From an uncultured Kiritimatiellota bacterium (GTDB lineage: Bacteria; Verrucomicrobiota; Kiritimatiellia; RFP12; DVOR01): a stretch of 64,000 nt of DNA. A program made the translations under genes and the position numbers. Positions within the stretch are counted from its first letter, which is position 1, and each line of letters begins with the position of its first letter. The stretch is from NCBI GenBank assembly GCA_944391055.1, contig CALXSF010000003.1, forward strand, positions 62,001-126,000. The letters run 5' to 3'. The notes below the pieces were generated by a model. It had not been told where the DNA came from. It saw nothing but the letters and a program-made list of their open reading frames with translations, and searched no databases. Positions 1-8,321 of this stretch are shown one piece after another.

Positions 1-77
1 CGGTGGCCGCGGGCCTGGAGGAGGCGGACGCAGACGGCGGAGTCGACGCCGCCGGAGAAGGCGACGGCCACGTTCAT
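1..77 (-). CDS. mnmA: PP-loop ATPase, probably tRNA 2-thiouridylase MnmA (5' part only)
   Basis: Only the first 25 residues are in the window; the rest lies beyond base 1. They read MNVAVAFSGGVDSAVCVRLL followed by QARGH. This is the N-terminal beta strand and SGGVDS pyrophosphate-binding loop of PP-loop ATPases. In MnmA this loop adenylates C2 of the wobble uridine of Lys, Glu and Gln tRNAs before sulfur transfer. The start ATG at 77 overlaps the stop of the upstream HAD-like gene (ATGA), so the two are translationally coupled as the last genes of a leftward operon. LarE- and ThiI-type PP-loop enzymes begin similarly. MnmA is preferred because of the short strand directly before the loop and the LLxxxGH ending, but 25 residues cannot decide it. 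Confidence 0.6.
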   Translation of the reverse strand, partial: MNVAVAFSGGVDSAVCVRLLQARGH

Positions 78-1051
78 TCGAGGGGGAGCTCCAGTTGGCC
101 GGAGATCATCATCTTGTGCGCGCCGGCGCCGTCGGAGGTGTCGTAGACGCAGAACTTGACGGCGGGGAAGCGGCGCAGGAGGTCGCGCTCGATGTAGTCG
201 CGCACGGCGGCGACATTGTGGGGGTCGTCGTCGGAGAAGCCGATGGAGATGGGGCGGCGGAGGGCGGCCATGCCGGTGCTCTCCAGGATGTGGGTGAGGT
301 GGTCGACGAAGTCCTGGATGGCGAAGCGCTTGCGGCCCTCCTGGGTGGTGATCTGGGGGGCCTCGGCGGCGAGGCGGCGGTCGAAGGCGGGGGAGGTGAT
401 GGCGTGGTAGCGGTTGAGGGAGAGGTAACGGCGGAGGACGGCGGTCTGCGAGGGGAAGGTCTGCACGTGGTCGAAGCAATAGGAATAGCCGCGCAGGTTG
501 ATGAGCATGACCTCGCGCTCGACGGGGGTGAGGACGCGCTCGATGAAGCGCTCCACGCCCTGGCGGAGGGTCTCGGAGGCGTGGCCCCGGGCGGTGACGA
601 TGGCGAAGAGGCGGCCCTCGACGAGCGTCTTGCGGAAGGTCGCGAAGCTGGGCGGCGGGCGGCGGCGCCCCTCGGCGATGGCGTCGAGGGCGCGCTCGAG
701 ATCCTCCATGAAGCCGCCGCCCCCGAGCGGGGTGCGGGCGTCCTGGAACTCGACGAAGGCGAGCTCGCGGCGGCCTTGCGGGTAGCGATAGCGCGCGGTG
801 TCCTTGCGGATGACGCTGAAGGTGGCGGTGGAGCAGACGTGGGGCACCCAGCGGCCGTGGCTGAGGCGCTCCATGTGGATGCGCGTGGGCATGCAGAGGA
901 CGTTGTCGTCCCAGTCGAAGACGTAATACTTCAGGTCGCGCCCGCGGACCGACTCGTTGACCCAGACGCCGTCGACGAAGGCGAGCCTGGCGCCCTCGAA
1001 GCGCGCGAGGGCCTCGTCGAGCGGGGAGGGGGCGTGGGGGCGCGGCGTCAC
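74..1051 (-). CDS. HAD-superfamily-like phosphatase of unknown substrate
   Basis: This 325-residue soluble protein has recognisable HAD motifs. Motif I is YVFDWDDNVL near residue 45, with the Asp nucleophile and the second acidic residue. Motif II is a Thr in FAIVTARG, and motif IV is the acidic run in GFSDDDPHN near the C-terminus. The start is taken as the GTG at 1051 because it overlaps the stop of the ureohydrolase gene (GTGA); no in-frame ATG precedes the conserved region. It lies between speB and the probable mnmA in a tightly overlapping operon, which suggests co-expression but does not identify a substrate. HAD phosphatases act on sugar phosphates, nucleotides or phosphoproteins. The fold is fairly clear, the role unknown. 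Confidence 0.7.
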   Translation of the reverse strand: MTPRPHAPSPLDEALARFEGARLAFVDGVWVNESVRGRDLKYYVFDWDDNVLCMPTRIHMERLSHGRWVPHVCSTATFSVIRKDTARYRYPQGRRELAFVEFQDARTPLGGGGFMEDLERALDAIAEGRRRPPPSFATFRKTLVEGRLFAIVTARGHASETLRQGVERFIERVLTPVEREVMLINLRGYSYCFDHVQTFPSQTAVLRRYLSLNRYHAITSPAFDRRLAAEAPQITTQEGRKRFAIQDFVDHLTHILESTGMAALRRPISIGFSDDDPHNVAAVRDYIERDLLRRFPAVKFCVYDTSDGAGAHKMMISGQLELPLE

Positions 1052-1920
1052 CGCATGAGCCCCATGAGGCGCTGGGTGAGCTTGGCGGCGGTGAAGTCGG
1101 CGTGGTGGAGGCCGGGGATGGGGGCCAGCTCCACCACGTCGCACCCGACGATGGTGCGCGCGGAGGCGATCTCGCGCAGGATGAAGAGCGCGGAGTACCA
1201 GAGGAGCCCGCCGGGCACGGGCGTCCCCGTCGCGGGCATGACGGCGGGGTCGAGGCCGTCGACGTCGAAGGTGACGTAGACCTGCCGGGGGAAGCCTTTG
1301 GGGAGGATGGGGGAGGGCGGGCCCTTGAGCGCGAGATCCTCCCCGTCGCAGGCGAAGAGGGTCTTGGGGTGGGCGGCGCGGTAGTCGGCCTCCTCCTTGC
1401 AATAGGCGCGGGTGGCGAACTGGGCGACGGGGAAGCCCAGCTCGTGGCAGCGGCGGAGGACGCAGGCGTGGGAGAGGCGCGAGCCCTCGTAGGCGTCGCG
1501 CAGGTCGGCGTGGGCGTCGAAGTGGACGACGCCGATCTTGGCGCCGCGCACCTTGTAGGCCAGCAGCGCGCCGAGGGTGACGGTGTGCTCGCCGCCGAGC
1601 ACCACGGGCCGCGCGCCGCAGTCGAGCGCGCGCCCCACGGCCTTCTCGATGGCGTGCAGCCACGCCTCGGGGTCCTTGGCCTTGGCGCCCGCGGGGCGGA
1701 CGGGGCGGGTGGTGTGGATGCCGCCCTCGCAGGGGAAGGCGCCGCGCTCGTAGGCCTCCAGCTGGTCGGAGGCCGCGAGGATGGCCGCGGGGCCCTTGGC
1801 CGCGCCCGCGCCGTAGGAGACGCTCAGCTCCATCGGCACGGGGATGACGTGGAAGGCCGCCCCCTCGGCGGGGACGGGGGCGTGCTCGGAACCCAGGAAG
1901 GGCGGATAGGCGGCGGGCAT
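1048..1920 (-). CDS. speB: Agmatinase/arginase-family ureohydrolase
   Basis: This 290-residue ureohydrolase carries the binuclear manganese signature: GGEHTVT, FDAHADLRD and TFDVDGLDPA supply the metal-binding His and Asp residues. SHACVLRR follows the second motif, as in the family. Members hydrolyse a guanidino group to urea plus an amine: agmatine to putrescine (SpeB), arginine to ornithine, or related substrates. Length and motif order fit the agmatinase branch best, but substrate cannot be fixed from sequence. The ATG at 1920 follows an AGGAGT ribosome-binding site. It overlaps the downstream HAD-like gene by four bases. No arginine decarboxylase is in the window, so a polyamine role is inference. 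Confidence 0.85.
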   Translation of the reverse strand: MPAAYPPFLGSEHAPVPAEGAAFHVIPVPMELSVSYGAGAAKGPAAILAASDQLEAYERGAFPCEGGIHTTRPVRPAGAKAKDPEAWLHAIEKAVGRALDCGARPVVLGGEHTVTLGALLAYKVRGAKIGVVHFDAHADLRDAYEGSRLSHACVLRRCHELGFPVAQFATRAYCKEEADYRAAHPKTLFACDGEDLALKGPPSPILPKGFPRQVYVTFDVDGLDPAVMPATGTPVPGGLLWYSALFILREIASARTIVGCDVVELAPIPGLHHADFTAAKLTQRLMGLMR

Positions 1921-1922
1921 GG

Positions 1923-3824
1923 TCACTCCTTTCGCGGCAGGACGAAGCGGCGGCCGAGGGTGGTGGCCGCGTGGGTGAAGTGGGCGCCCAGGCGGGCGGT
2001 GAGGCCGATGGGCAGGTTCACGGCCCAGCCCGAGGCGTTGAGGATGGGCGCCAGGTCGCGGTTGCGCAGGCGGCACCACGCGAGGATGACGCTCGGCACG
2101 GAGACCGCCAGCACCAGCCCCGCCACCACCGCCCCCGTCTTCCACAGCGGCGCGCGCGTCGCCGCCGAGGCCAGCGTCGCCACCGCCGTCGCCACGAAGG
2201 AGAGCGCGATGCCCAGCGTCGCCGCCGAGGCCATCCGCGAGGTACCCGAGGCCGCCGGCGGCGGCTGGGGCGCGGCCTTGGCGAGGAGGGCGGAGGCCGT
2301 GGCCGCCGCCGCGTCGCCCTTGCCCGACACCAGGCGCCGCGCCGTCTCCGCGCAGGTCTGGGCGATCTTCCGCCACGGCGCGAAGAAGGCCTCCGTCAGG
2401 CTGATGGCGTTGAGGTCCAGCAAGGTGATGGCCGCGTCCCACGCATCCCCCCGCCCGTCGACGTACAGCCCGCGCTTGCCGACGGCCAGGTGCCCGGTCG
2501 AGCCCGCCGTGAAGACGGCCAGGAAGGCGCGCGGCTTCCGGCCCTGGCGCGTGGCCTCGCAATAGGCCAGGCAGCAGCGCGAGGCCTTGGCCGCCGCCGC
2601 GTGCGCCGCCGCGTCCTCCCCCTCCCCCAAGGGGAAGCAGAGCGCGCAGCGCCGGCCGTCGAGGTAAAGCCGCCCCTCCAGGAAGACGGGGCGCGTCCTG
2701 GGCGGGTAAAGGTCGGCCACGTTCACGAAGTTCCGCAGGAAGCGCAACAGCCCCCCGCGCAGCGCGGCGAGGCGCCCCAGCTCCTCGAAGGCCCTTGCCG
2801 TGGGGGCCTTGGCCCTGTTCGCGTCGTAGAGCGCCAACAGGCGGGCGCGGGTCTCCGGCGTGTCCGCGCGGTCGAGGGCCGCCAAGTCGTCGGCCCGGTC
2901 GCCCCCGGGCCGGCGCCCCAGCCAAAGGCGCGCGGGCGCGGCGGCCGCCTTCAGGCGTTCCCAATCCCCGCGCGTCAGGCGGTCCGTGCCGACGAGGTCG
3001 GCCAGGCGCGCGGCGTCGTCGCGCCAGGCGGGGTTGACGCCCCGCCGGAGCGGCAGGGCGTCGGCCTCCGCGGAGGGAATTGCGAGGGGGCCCTCGGCGA
3101 GGGGCTTGCCCGGGTCCAGGCGCGCGACCGCGGCCTCCGGGGAGAAGCGCAGGGCCTCGCAGTCGGCGAAGAAGCGGTCGATCCGGCCGGACAGGCGCCC
3201 GAGCCGTTCGAGGTCGTCGTCGGGATAGGGGTAGTCGGGGCGCTCGGCGCGCCACGCGCGCCAGGCGTCGAGGGTCTCCAGGCCCCGCAGGGCGTCCTCG
3301 CGCGGCAGGGGGCGCGTGCCGCCCTCCGGCGCGGCGAGGCGGAGCAGGAGGCGCGCGAGGTCGCGGAGGGGCGCGTCGGGGATGGCCTCGACGGGGAGCG
3401 CGTCGCTCCCGTTCAGCGGCCCCGCCTCGAAGGCGCGGCGTTCGCGGTCGATGGCCTCCGCGGTCACGGGGCCTTCCTTGGCGAGCGCCGCCAGCAGGTC
3501 GGCGAGGGGCTTGCCCTCGGGGGTGTCGGCGCGGACGTCCTCCGGCACGAGGCCTTCGAAGGGGAGGAAGAGCCTGTCGAAGGAGGCCAGGCGGGGGCGG
3601 AGCCAGTCGATGGCCGCCAGCACGTCGGGCACGCGCACGCGCCCCGCGTCGTCGCCGCCGATCGCGTCGGCCACGTCGCCGTCCTCCCCGCCGGGGAGGC
3701 GCCGGGGTCGGGCGAGGACGACCCAGAGGGTCGGGTCCAGGTCGGCCAGGCGCTCGACGTCGGCCCCTTGGAGGAGGGCCGGCTGCGGGGTGCGCGCGGC
3801 GCGGAAGAAGGCGTGGCGGTGCAT
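1923..3824 (-). CDS. Unknown membrane protein with two C-terminal helices
   Basis: I do not recognise this 633-residue protein. About 520 residues of Asp-, Arg- and Ala-rich, probably soluble sequence precede two hydrophobic segments near residues 533-553 and 562-583. After these comes a short basic tail containing ILNASGWAVN and ending FVLPRKE. A Cys-rich patch (RCALCFPLGEG, later SRCCLAYCEA) sits near residue 400. With no signal peptide, the large N-terminal part is probably cytoplasmic and tail-anchored. It lies seven bases after the aminotransferase gene and two before speB, so it belongs to the same leftward operon. Similar tail-anchored proteins with a GWA(I/V)N tail may occur in PVC bacteria, but I cannot confirm that here. 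Confidence 0.75.
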   Translation of the reverse strand: MHRHAFFRAARTPQPALLQGADVERLADLDPTLWVVLARPRRLPGGEDGDVADAIGGDDAGRVRVPDVLAAIDWLRPRLASFDRLFLPFEGLVPEDVRADTPEGKPLADLLAALAKEGPVTAEAIDRERRAFEAGPLNGSDALPVEAIPDAPLRDLARLLLRLAAPEGGTRPLPREDALRGLETLDAWRAWRAERPDYPYPDDDLERLGRLSGRIDRFFADCEALRFSPEAAVARLDPGKPLAEGPLAIPSAEADALPLRRGVNPAWRDDAARLADLVGTDRLTRGDWERLKAAAAPARLWLGRRPGGDRADDLAALDRADTPETRARLLALYDANRAKAPTARAFEELGRLAALRGGLLRFLRNFVNVADLYPPRTRPVFLEGRLYLDGRRCALCFPLGEGEDAAAHAAAAKASRCCLAYCEATRQGRKPRAFLAVFTAGSTGHLAVGKRGLYVDGRGDAWDAAITLLDLNAISLTEAFFAPWRKIAQTCAETARRLVSGKGDAAAATASALLAKAAPQPPPAASGTSRMASAATLGIALSFVATAVATLASAATRAPLWKTGAVVAGLVLAVSVPSVILAWCRLRNRDLAPILNASGWAVNLPIGLTARLGAHFTHAATTLGRRFVLPRKE

Positions 3825-3831
3825 GGGGCGC

Positions 3832-4998
3832 TCAGAGGCCGGCGCAGAAGTCGGCCATGCGGCGGAGGCCCTCGGCGATGTTCGCCTCGGAGCAGGCGTA
3901 GCTGAGGCGCACGCACTTGTCGTCGCCGAAGGCCACGCCCGGCACCACGGCCACGTGCCTCTCCTCCAGCAGGCGCTGGGCGAAGGTGAGCGAGTCCATG
4001 CCGAAGGCCGAGATGTCGGCGAAGACGTAGAAGGCGCCCTGCGGCTTGGGGCACTTCACCCCGGGGATGGCCGAGATGAGGCCATGGATCAGGTCGCGCC
4101 GCTTGGCGAAGGCCGCGACCATCCGCCGCACGTCGGGCTCCGCCTCGCGCAGGGCGGCGAGGGCGCCCCACTGGGCGAAGGTGTTGGGCGCGCTGGCCAT
4201 GTGGCTCTGGAGGGCGGCGAGGGCCTTGGCGAAGGGCTTGGGGGCGGCGGCGTAGCCCAGGCGCCAGCCGGTCATCGCGTAGGTCTTGGAGAAGCCGTTG
4301 GCGGTGATGGTGTGGTCGTAGAAGTCGGGGCCGAAGGAGGCCATCGAGGCCTGCTCCACCTCGCCGTAGGCCATCCGCTCGTAGATTTCGTCGGAGACCA
4401 CCCACAGGTCGTGCCGGATGGCCACCTCGCCGAGGGCCCGCAGCTGCGCGGGGGCGTACATCATGCCCGTCGGGTTCGAGGGCGAGCAGAGCACCACCGC
4501 CACGGTGCGCGGGGTGATCGCCGCCTCCAGCTCCTCGGGCGTCATCAGGAAGTGATCCTCCACCCGCGTTTGGACGAAGACGGGCGTGCCGCCGGCCACG
4601 CGCACCATCTCGGGGTAGGAGAGCCAGTACGGCGCCGGGATGATCACCTCGTCGCCCGGCTTGAGCATCGTCAGGAAGATCTGCGAGAGCGCGTGCTTGC
4701 CCCCGTTGGCCACGATCAGCTGCCCGGGCTCGTAGGCGAGGCGGTTCTCGCGCGCCAGCTTCTCGCAGAGCGCCTCGCGCAGCGCCGGCAGGCCCGAGGC
4801 CGCCACGTAGCGCGTCTTGTTCGCCGCCAACGCCTCCGCGCAGGCCCGCTTGATGCACTCGGGCGTGTCGAAATCCGGCTCGCCCGCCGCGAACGCGCAC
4901 ACCTGCACGCCCTGCGCCTTCAGTTCCGCCGCCTTGCTCGAGATGGCCAGGGTGGCGGAGGGCGCGATCGCCGCGACGGTGGGATTCAGCTGCTTCAT
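3832..4998 (-). CDS. aspC: Class I PLP-dependent aspartate aminotransferase
   Basis: This 388-residue fold-type I aminotransferase resembles class I-beta aspartate aminotransferases. The PLP lysine is in SKTYAMTGWRLGY, the ring-binding Asp/Tyr motif is VVSDEIYE, SPSNPTG is present, and the carboxylate-binding Arg is near the C-terminus in RLSYACSE. It probably moves the amino group between aspartate or another amino acid and 2-oxoglutarate in the cytoplasm. The ATG at 4998 is preferred over upstream in-frame codons because a GAGAGGA ribosome-binding site precedes it and MKQLNPTVAAI matches the family start. It is the first gene of the leftward operon running to base 1. Substrate preference, including aromatic or prephenate aminotransferase activity, is not resolved. 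Confidence 0.88.
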   Translation of the reverse strand: MKQLNPTVAAIAPSATLAISSKAAELKAQGVQVCAFAAGEPDFDTPECIKRACAEALAANKTRYVAASGLPALREALCEKLARENRLAYEPGQLIVANGGKHALSQIFLTMLKPGDEVIIPAPYWLSYPEMVRVAGGTPVFVQTRVEDHFLMTPEELEAAITPRTVAVVLCSPSNPTGMMYAPAQLRALGEVAIRHDLWVVSDEIYERMAYGEVEQASMASFGPDFYDHTITANGFSKTYAMTGWRLGYAAAPKPFAKALAALQSHMASAPNTFAQWGALAALREAEPDVRRMVAAFAKRRDLIHGLISAIPGVKCPKPQGAFYVFADISAFGMDSLTFAQRLLEERHVAVVPGVAFGDDKCVRLSYACSEANIAEGLRRMADFCAGL

Positions 4999-5196
4999 GT
5001 CATATCCTCTCTCAAACGGGCGGCCCAATCCGCCCAAGCCCGACTATCATAGCAAATGGCGGCCCCACCCGCGCGCGCCCGCGCCCGGCGCGCCAAGGCG
5101 TGTTTGCGGGCCTCGCTTCTTGGATTGCGCCGTACCTCGACCCGAGACGCGCCGCCTCTCCCCCCGGCCCCCGCGCCGAAGGCGGCCAGAAAAGCG

Positions 5197-5224
5197 TTGC
5201 ACAAATGGGGGGGGGTGGTATTAT
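5197..5224 (+). promoter_or_regulatory. Sigma-70-type promoter with poly-G spacer
   Basis: A -35 box TTGCAC (5197-5202) and a -10 box TATTAT (5219-5224) are separated by 16 bases. The spacer is AAAT, nine consecutive G (5207-5215) and TGG, which also gives an extended -10 TGG. It reads toward the secreted zinc-motif protein at 5277. The whole element is nearly identical to the promoter at 36014-36040. A homopolymer in the spacer could change length by slippage and alter promoter strength. Confidence 0.7.
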
Positions 5225-5276
5225 AGGCGTGTGAGGCGTGCGAGGGCGCGCCGGTTACGATCAATGGGAGTTGACG

Positions 5277-6128
5277 ATGAAACGTTTGATGTTGGCCGCG
5301 TTGGCGGCTGTGTTTGCGGCCGGGGCGTTTGGGTTGACGGATGCGGAGCGCGCGCGGCTCCAGGCGAGTCTGCGCGCACCGCGGCTTTACCCGGGGATCA
5401 CGTGGGAGCAGCTGCAGCGGCTGCACGAGGAGCAACTCTCCAAGATGTACGTGGTGCGCGACGGGAAGGAGGGCAAGGACTGGATCCAAATCCGCGACTG
5501 GAGCGCCGTGACCTGCGAACTGAAGGCGCTGCCGGCGAGCCAGGAGATCCCGAAGGCCTACGAGGTGGAAATCCACCGGGTGGAGCCCACGGGCGACTGG
5601 TTCGCCCGCGTGGCGCGGAAGGGGAAGCCGAACGTGGGGTTGATGGTGAAGGTTGTCCCGCCGAAGGGGATGGCGGGGGAGGTGGGGGACGTGAAGATGC
5701 TGTGGTTGGTGCGGCGCCGCGTGCCCATCGATGACGCGGGGGCCGTGTCGAGCACCGTCGTGTGGGCGGTCATCCCCGAGGAGACGGCGGCGACCTACCG
5801 CGTGCCGACGGCGCGGGAGGTGGCGCTCGCCATGCGCGACGAGGGGAAGACCTTTGTGGTGAAGCTGCCGACGGCGACGGGCCCCTGCCCGCGGTGCGAC
5901 GGACGCGGCACGCTCGCGCGCCCCGAGCCGCGGCGCTCGGCCTCGGCGTGGCAGGAGGCCGGGGACGGGCGGGACGACTTCCTCACGCGCCCCTCCACCC
6001 CCTACCTCCGCGCACAGCAAGGCGCGCAGCGCGGCGGCCGGGCGGAGACCATCCGCTGTCCCGAATGCGACGGGCGCGGGGCGGCCTACGAGGAGGCCTT
6101 CCGAACCATCTTCTTCAAGAAGTCCTGA
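5277..6128 (+). CDS. Secreted protein with paired DnaJ-type CxxCxGxG motifs
   Basis: This 283-residue protein begins with a signal peptide (MKRLMLAALAAVFAAGAFG), so it is probably exported. The middle of about 180 residues is not recognised. The C-terminal third holds two CxxCxGxG motifs, CPRCDGRGT near residue 204 and CPECDGRGA near 261, about 57 residues apart. In DnaJ such motifs pair to bind zinc, but DnaJ has four; here there are two and no J domain. The ATG at 5277 was chosen over an upstream in-frame codon because it opens the signal peptide. A poly-G promoter precedes it and a strong hairpin terminator follows, so it is monocistronic. Function is unknown; an envelope thiol or zinc-dependent role would be a guess. 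Confidence 0.8.
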   Translation: MKRLMLAALAAVFAAGAFGLTDAERARLQASLRAPRLYPGITWEQLQRLHEEQLSKMYVVRDGKEGKDWIQIRDWSAVTCELKALPASQEIPKAYEVEIHRVEPTGDWFARVARKGKPNVGLMVKVVPPKGMAGEVGDVKMLWLVRRRVPIDDAGAVSSTVVWAVIPEETAATYRVPTAREVALAMRDEGKTFVVKLPTATGPCPRCDGRGTLARPEPRRSASAWQEAGDGRDDFLTRPSTPYLRAQQGAQRGGRAETIRCPECDGRGAAYEEAFRTIFFKKS

Positions 6129-6186
6129 CGGGGCGCCTGGACGCCGCCCCGTGCGCCGGGCGGCGTGAGGCAGGGCGCCGCACGCG

Positions 6187-6216
6187 GGCCCCGGCCGGGA
6201 AGGCCGGGGCCTTTTT
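6187..6216 (+). terminator. Rho-independent terminator
   Basis: A perfect 10-bp stem (GGCCCCGGCC, 6187-6196, with its complement at 6202-6211) encloses a GGGAA loop and is followed by five T. It ends the transcript of the zinc-motif protein gene. Confidence 0.9.
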
Positions 6217-6247
6217 CGCGCCCGCGCCCGGCGGCCGGGCGGCGGGT

Positions 6248-6277
6248 TTGCGGGGAGGGGCCGGTTTTTGGTATGGT
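6248..6277 (+). promoter_or_regulatory. Promoter of the tkt-lysS operon
   Basis: TTGCGG (6248-6253) and TATGGT (6272-6277) are 18 bases apart, with an extended -10 (TGG) directly before the -10 box. It lies just after a terminator and 38 bases before the tkt start. Confidence 0.6.
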
Positions 6278-6314
6278 TCGGGCTTTATTCAGGCTTTCAG
6301 GACAGAGGATTGCG

Positions 6315-8315
6315 ATGAGCAGGCTTGACGCGAAAGAGTTGCGGTTGGCGGCCAACACCCTGCGGTGCTTGGCGGCGGACGAGGTGCAGGCGGCGAATTC
6401 CGGCCACCCCGGGGTGGCGCTGGGCTTGGCCGACGTGGTGGCCTGCCTGTGGCTGCGTCATCTGAAGGTGTGCGGGGATGACCCGGCGTGGGCGGATCGG
6501 GACCGCTTCGTGATGTCGGGCGGCCATGCCTCGGCGCTGCTTTACGCGGTGCTGCACCTGGCCGGCTTCGGGGTGTCGCTGGACGACCTGCGGCGCTTCC
6601 GCCAGCTGGGGGCGCGGACGCCGGGCCACCCGGAGTTCGGCGTGACGCCGGGGGTGGAGACGACGACGGGCCCGCTGGGCCAGGGCATCGCGGCGGCGGT
6701 GGGCATGGCGCTGGCCGAGCGGATGCTGGCGGCGCGCCTCAACGCCGAGGGCCGCCCCGCGCTGGTGGACCACCGCACGTGGGTGACGTGCGGGGACGGC
6801 GACCTGGAGGAGGGCGTCTCGCACGAGGCGTGCTCGCTGGCGGGCGCGTTGGGGCTGGGCCGGCTGACGCTCATTTACGATTCCAACGACATCTCCATCG
6901 AGGGGCCCATCGGCCTGGCGATGGCCGACGACACCAAGCGCCGCTTCGAGGGCTATGGCTGGCGCGTGCTGGCGTGCGACGGCCACGACTTCGAGGCCAT
7001 CGACCGCGCGCTGCGCAAGGCGGCGCGCTCGGAGGACCGCCCCACGCTCATCATCTGCCGCACCGTCATCGGCAAGGGCTCGCCCAACAAGGCCGGCACG
7101 GCGGCCAGCCACGGCGCGCCGCTGGGGGCCGAGGAGCTGCGCCTCACCAAGCAGGCGCTGGGCTTCGACCCGGACGCGGCCTTCGCGGTGCCCGAGGCCG
7201 CGCGGGCCCTCTTCGACGCGCGCGCCGCCAAGATGCGCCGCCGCCGCGCCAAGTGGGCGCGGGCGCTGCGCGAGGCCTGCGCGGCGGACGCGGCGTTCGC
7301 CGCGCGCTGGGCGTGCTTCATGGAGCAGCGGCTGCCGGGGGATTTCGCGGCGGCGCTGCCCGACTGGGGCGGCAAGCCCGTCTCCACGCGCGTGGCCTCC
7401 GGCAAGGTGCTCAACGCCATCGCCGGGGTCTGCCCGTGGCTGGTGGGCGGCTCGGCCGACCTGGCGCCCTCGAACATGACCGCGCTGGCGGGGCTGGGCG
7501 ACGTGGCGCGGGGGGACTTCGCGGGGCGCAACCTCCACTTCGGCGTGCGCGAGTTCGGCATGGGCGGGGTGATGAACGGCATCGCCGCGCACGGCGGCCT
7601 GCGCGTCTACGGCGGCACCTTCTTCGTCTTCTGCGACTACGCGCGCCCGGCGCTCCGCGTCGCCGCGCTCATGGGCGTGCCGACGGTCTACGTGCTGACG
7701 CACGACAGTTTTTATGTGGGCGAGGACGGTCCGACCCACGAGCCGGTGGAGCAGCTGCCCGCCCTGCGCGCCATCCCCAACGTCTGCGACCTGCGCCCCG
7801 CCGACGCCACGGAGACCGCCGCGGCCTGGGAGGTGGCCCTCCGCCGGAAGGACGGCCCCACCTGCCTGATGCTCTCGCGCCAGAACCTGCCCGTCCTTGA
7901 CCGTTCGGCGCTCGCCCCCGCCTCGGGCGTGGCCAAGGGCGCCTATGTGCTGTGGCAGCGCGACCCCGCCGCCGACCCGGAGGCCATCCTCATCGCCTCG
8001 GGCTCCGAGGTGGCCTTGGCGCTCGCCGTGGCGCAGGCGCACCCGCGCAACCTGCGCGTGGTCTCCATGCCCAGCTGGTTCCTCTTCGAGCGCCAGCCCG
8101 CGGCCTACCGCGAGGAGGTGCTGCCCGCGCGCGTCCGCCGCCGCGTCGCCGTCGAGGCCGCCATCCCCATGGGGTGGGAGCGGTACGTGGGCGAGGCGGG
8201 GCGCACGCTGGCCATGCACGGCTGGGGCGCCTCGGGCCCGGCCTCCGCGCTGGCCGAACGCTTCGGGTTCACCGAGGCCAACCTCGCCGCGATCGTCGAC
8301 GCCTGTCTGGAGTGA
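6315..8315 (+). CDS. tkt: Transketolase
   Basis: This 666-residue, full-length transketolase transfers two-carbon ketol units between sugar phosphates in the non-oxidative pentose phosphate pathway and needs thiamine diphosphate and a divalent cation. The N-terminal domain has SGHPGVALG, TGPLGQGIAAAVGMA and the ThDP/Mg motif GDGDLEEGVSHE. The middle pyrimidine-binding domain has HFGVREFGMGGVMNGIA and THDSFYVGEDGPTHEPVEQ. A C-terminal domain of about 120 residues follows. The ATG at 6315 opens the conserved sequence; the longer open frame upstream crosses the promoter and is not coding. lysS starts six bases after its stop, so the two are co-transcribed. Confidence 0.95.
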   Translation: MSRLDAKELRLAANTLRCLAADEVQAANSGHPGVALGLADVVACLWLRHLKVCGDDPAWADRDRFVMSGGHASALLYAVLHLAGFGVSLDDLRRFRQLGARTPGHPEFGVTPGVETTTGPLGQGIAAAVGMALAERMLAARLNAEGRPALVDHRTWVTCGDGDLEEGVSHEACSLAGALGLGRLTLIYDSNDISIEGPIGLAMADDTKRRFEGYGWRVLACDGHDFEAIDRALRKAARSEDRPTLIICRTVIGKGSPNKAGTAASHGAPLGAEELRLTKQALGFDPDAAFAVPEAARALFDARAAKMRRRRAKWARALREACAADAAFAARWACFMEQRLPGDFAAALPDWGGKPVSTRVASGKVLNAIAGVCPWLVGGSADLAPSNMTALAGLGDVARGDFAGRNLHFGVREFGMGGVMNGIAAHGGLRVYGGTFFVFCDYARPALRVAALMGVPTVYVLTHDSFYVGEDGPTHEPVEQLPALRAIPNVCDLRPADATETAAAWEVALRRKDGPTCLMLSRQNLPVLDRSALAPASGVAKGAYVLWQRDPAADPEAILIASGSEVALALAVAQAHPRNLRVVSMPSWFLFERQPAAYREEVLPARVRRRVAVEAAIPMGWERYVGEAGRTLAMHGWGASGPASALAERFGFTEANLAAIVDACLE

Positions 8316-8321
8316 CCCGCC

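Noticed and set aside
5197..5224. Poly-G element considered as the end of an insertion sequence
   Set aside because: No inverted terminal repeat, transposase or target duplication is seen at either copy; similarity is confined to the promoter.
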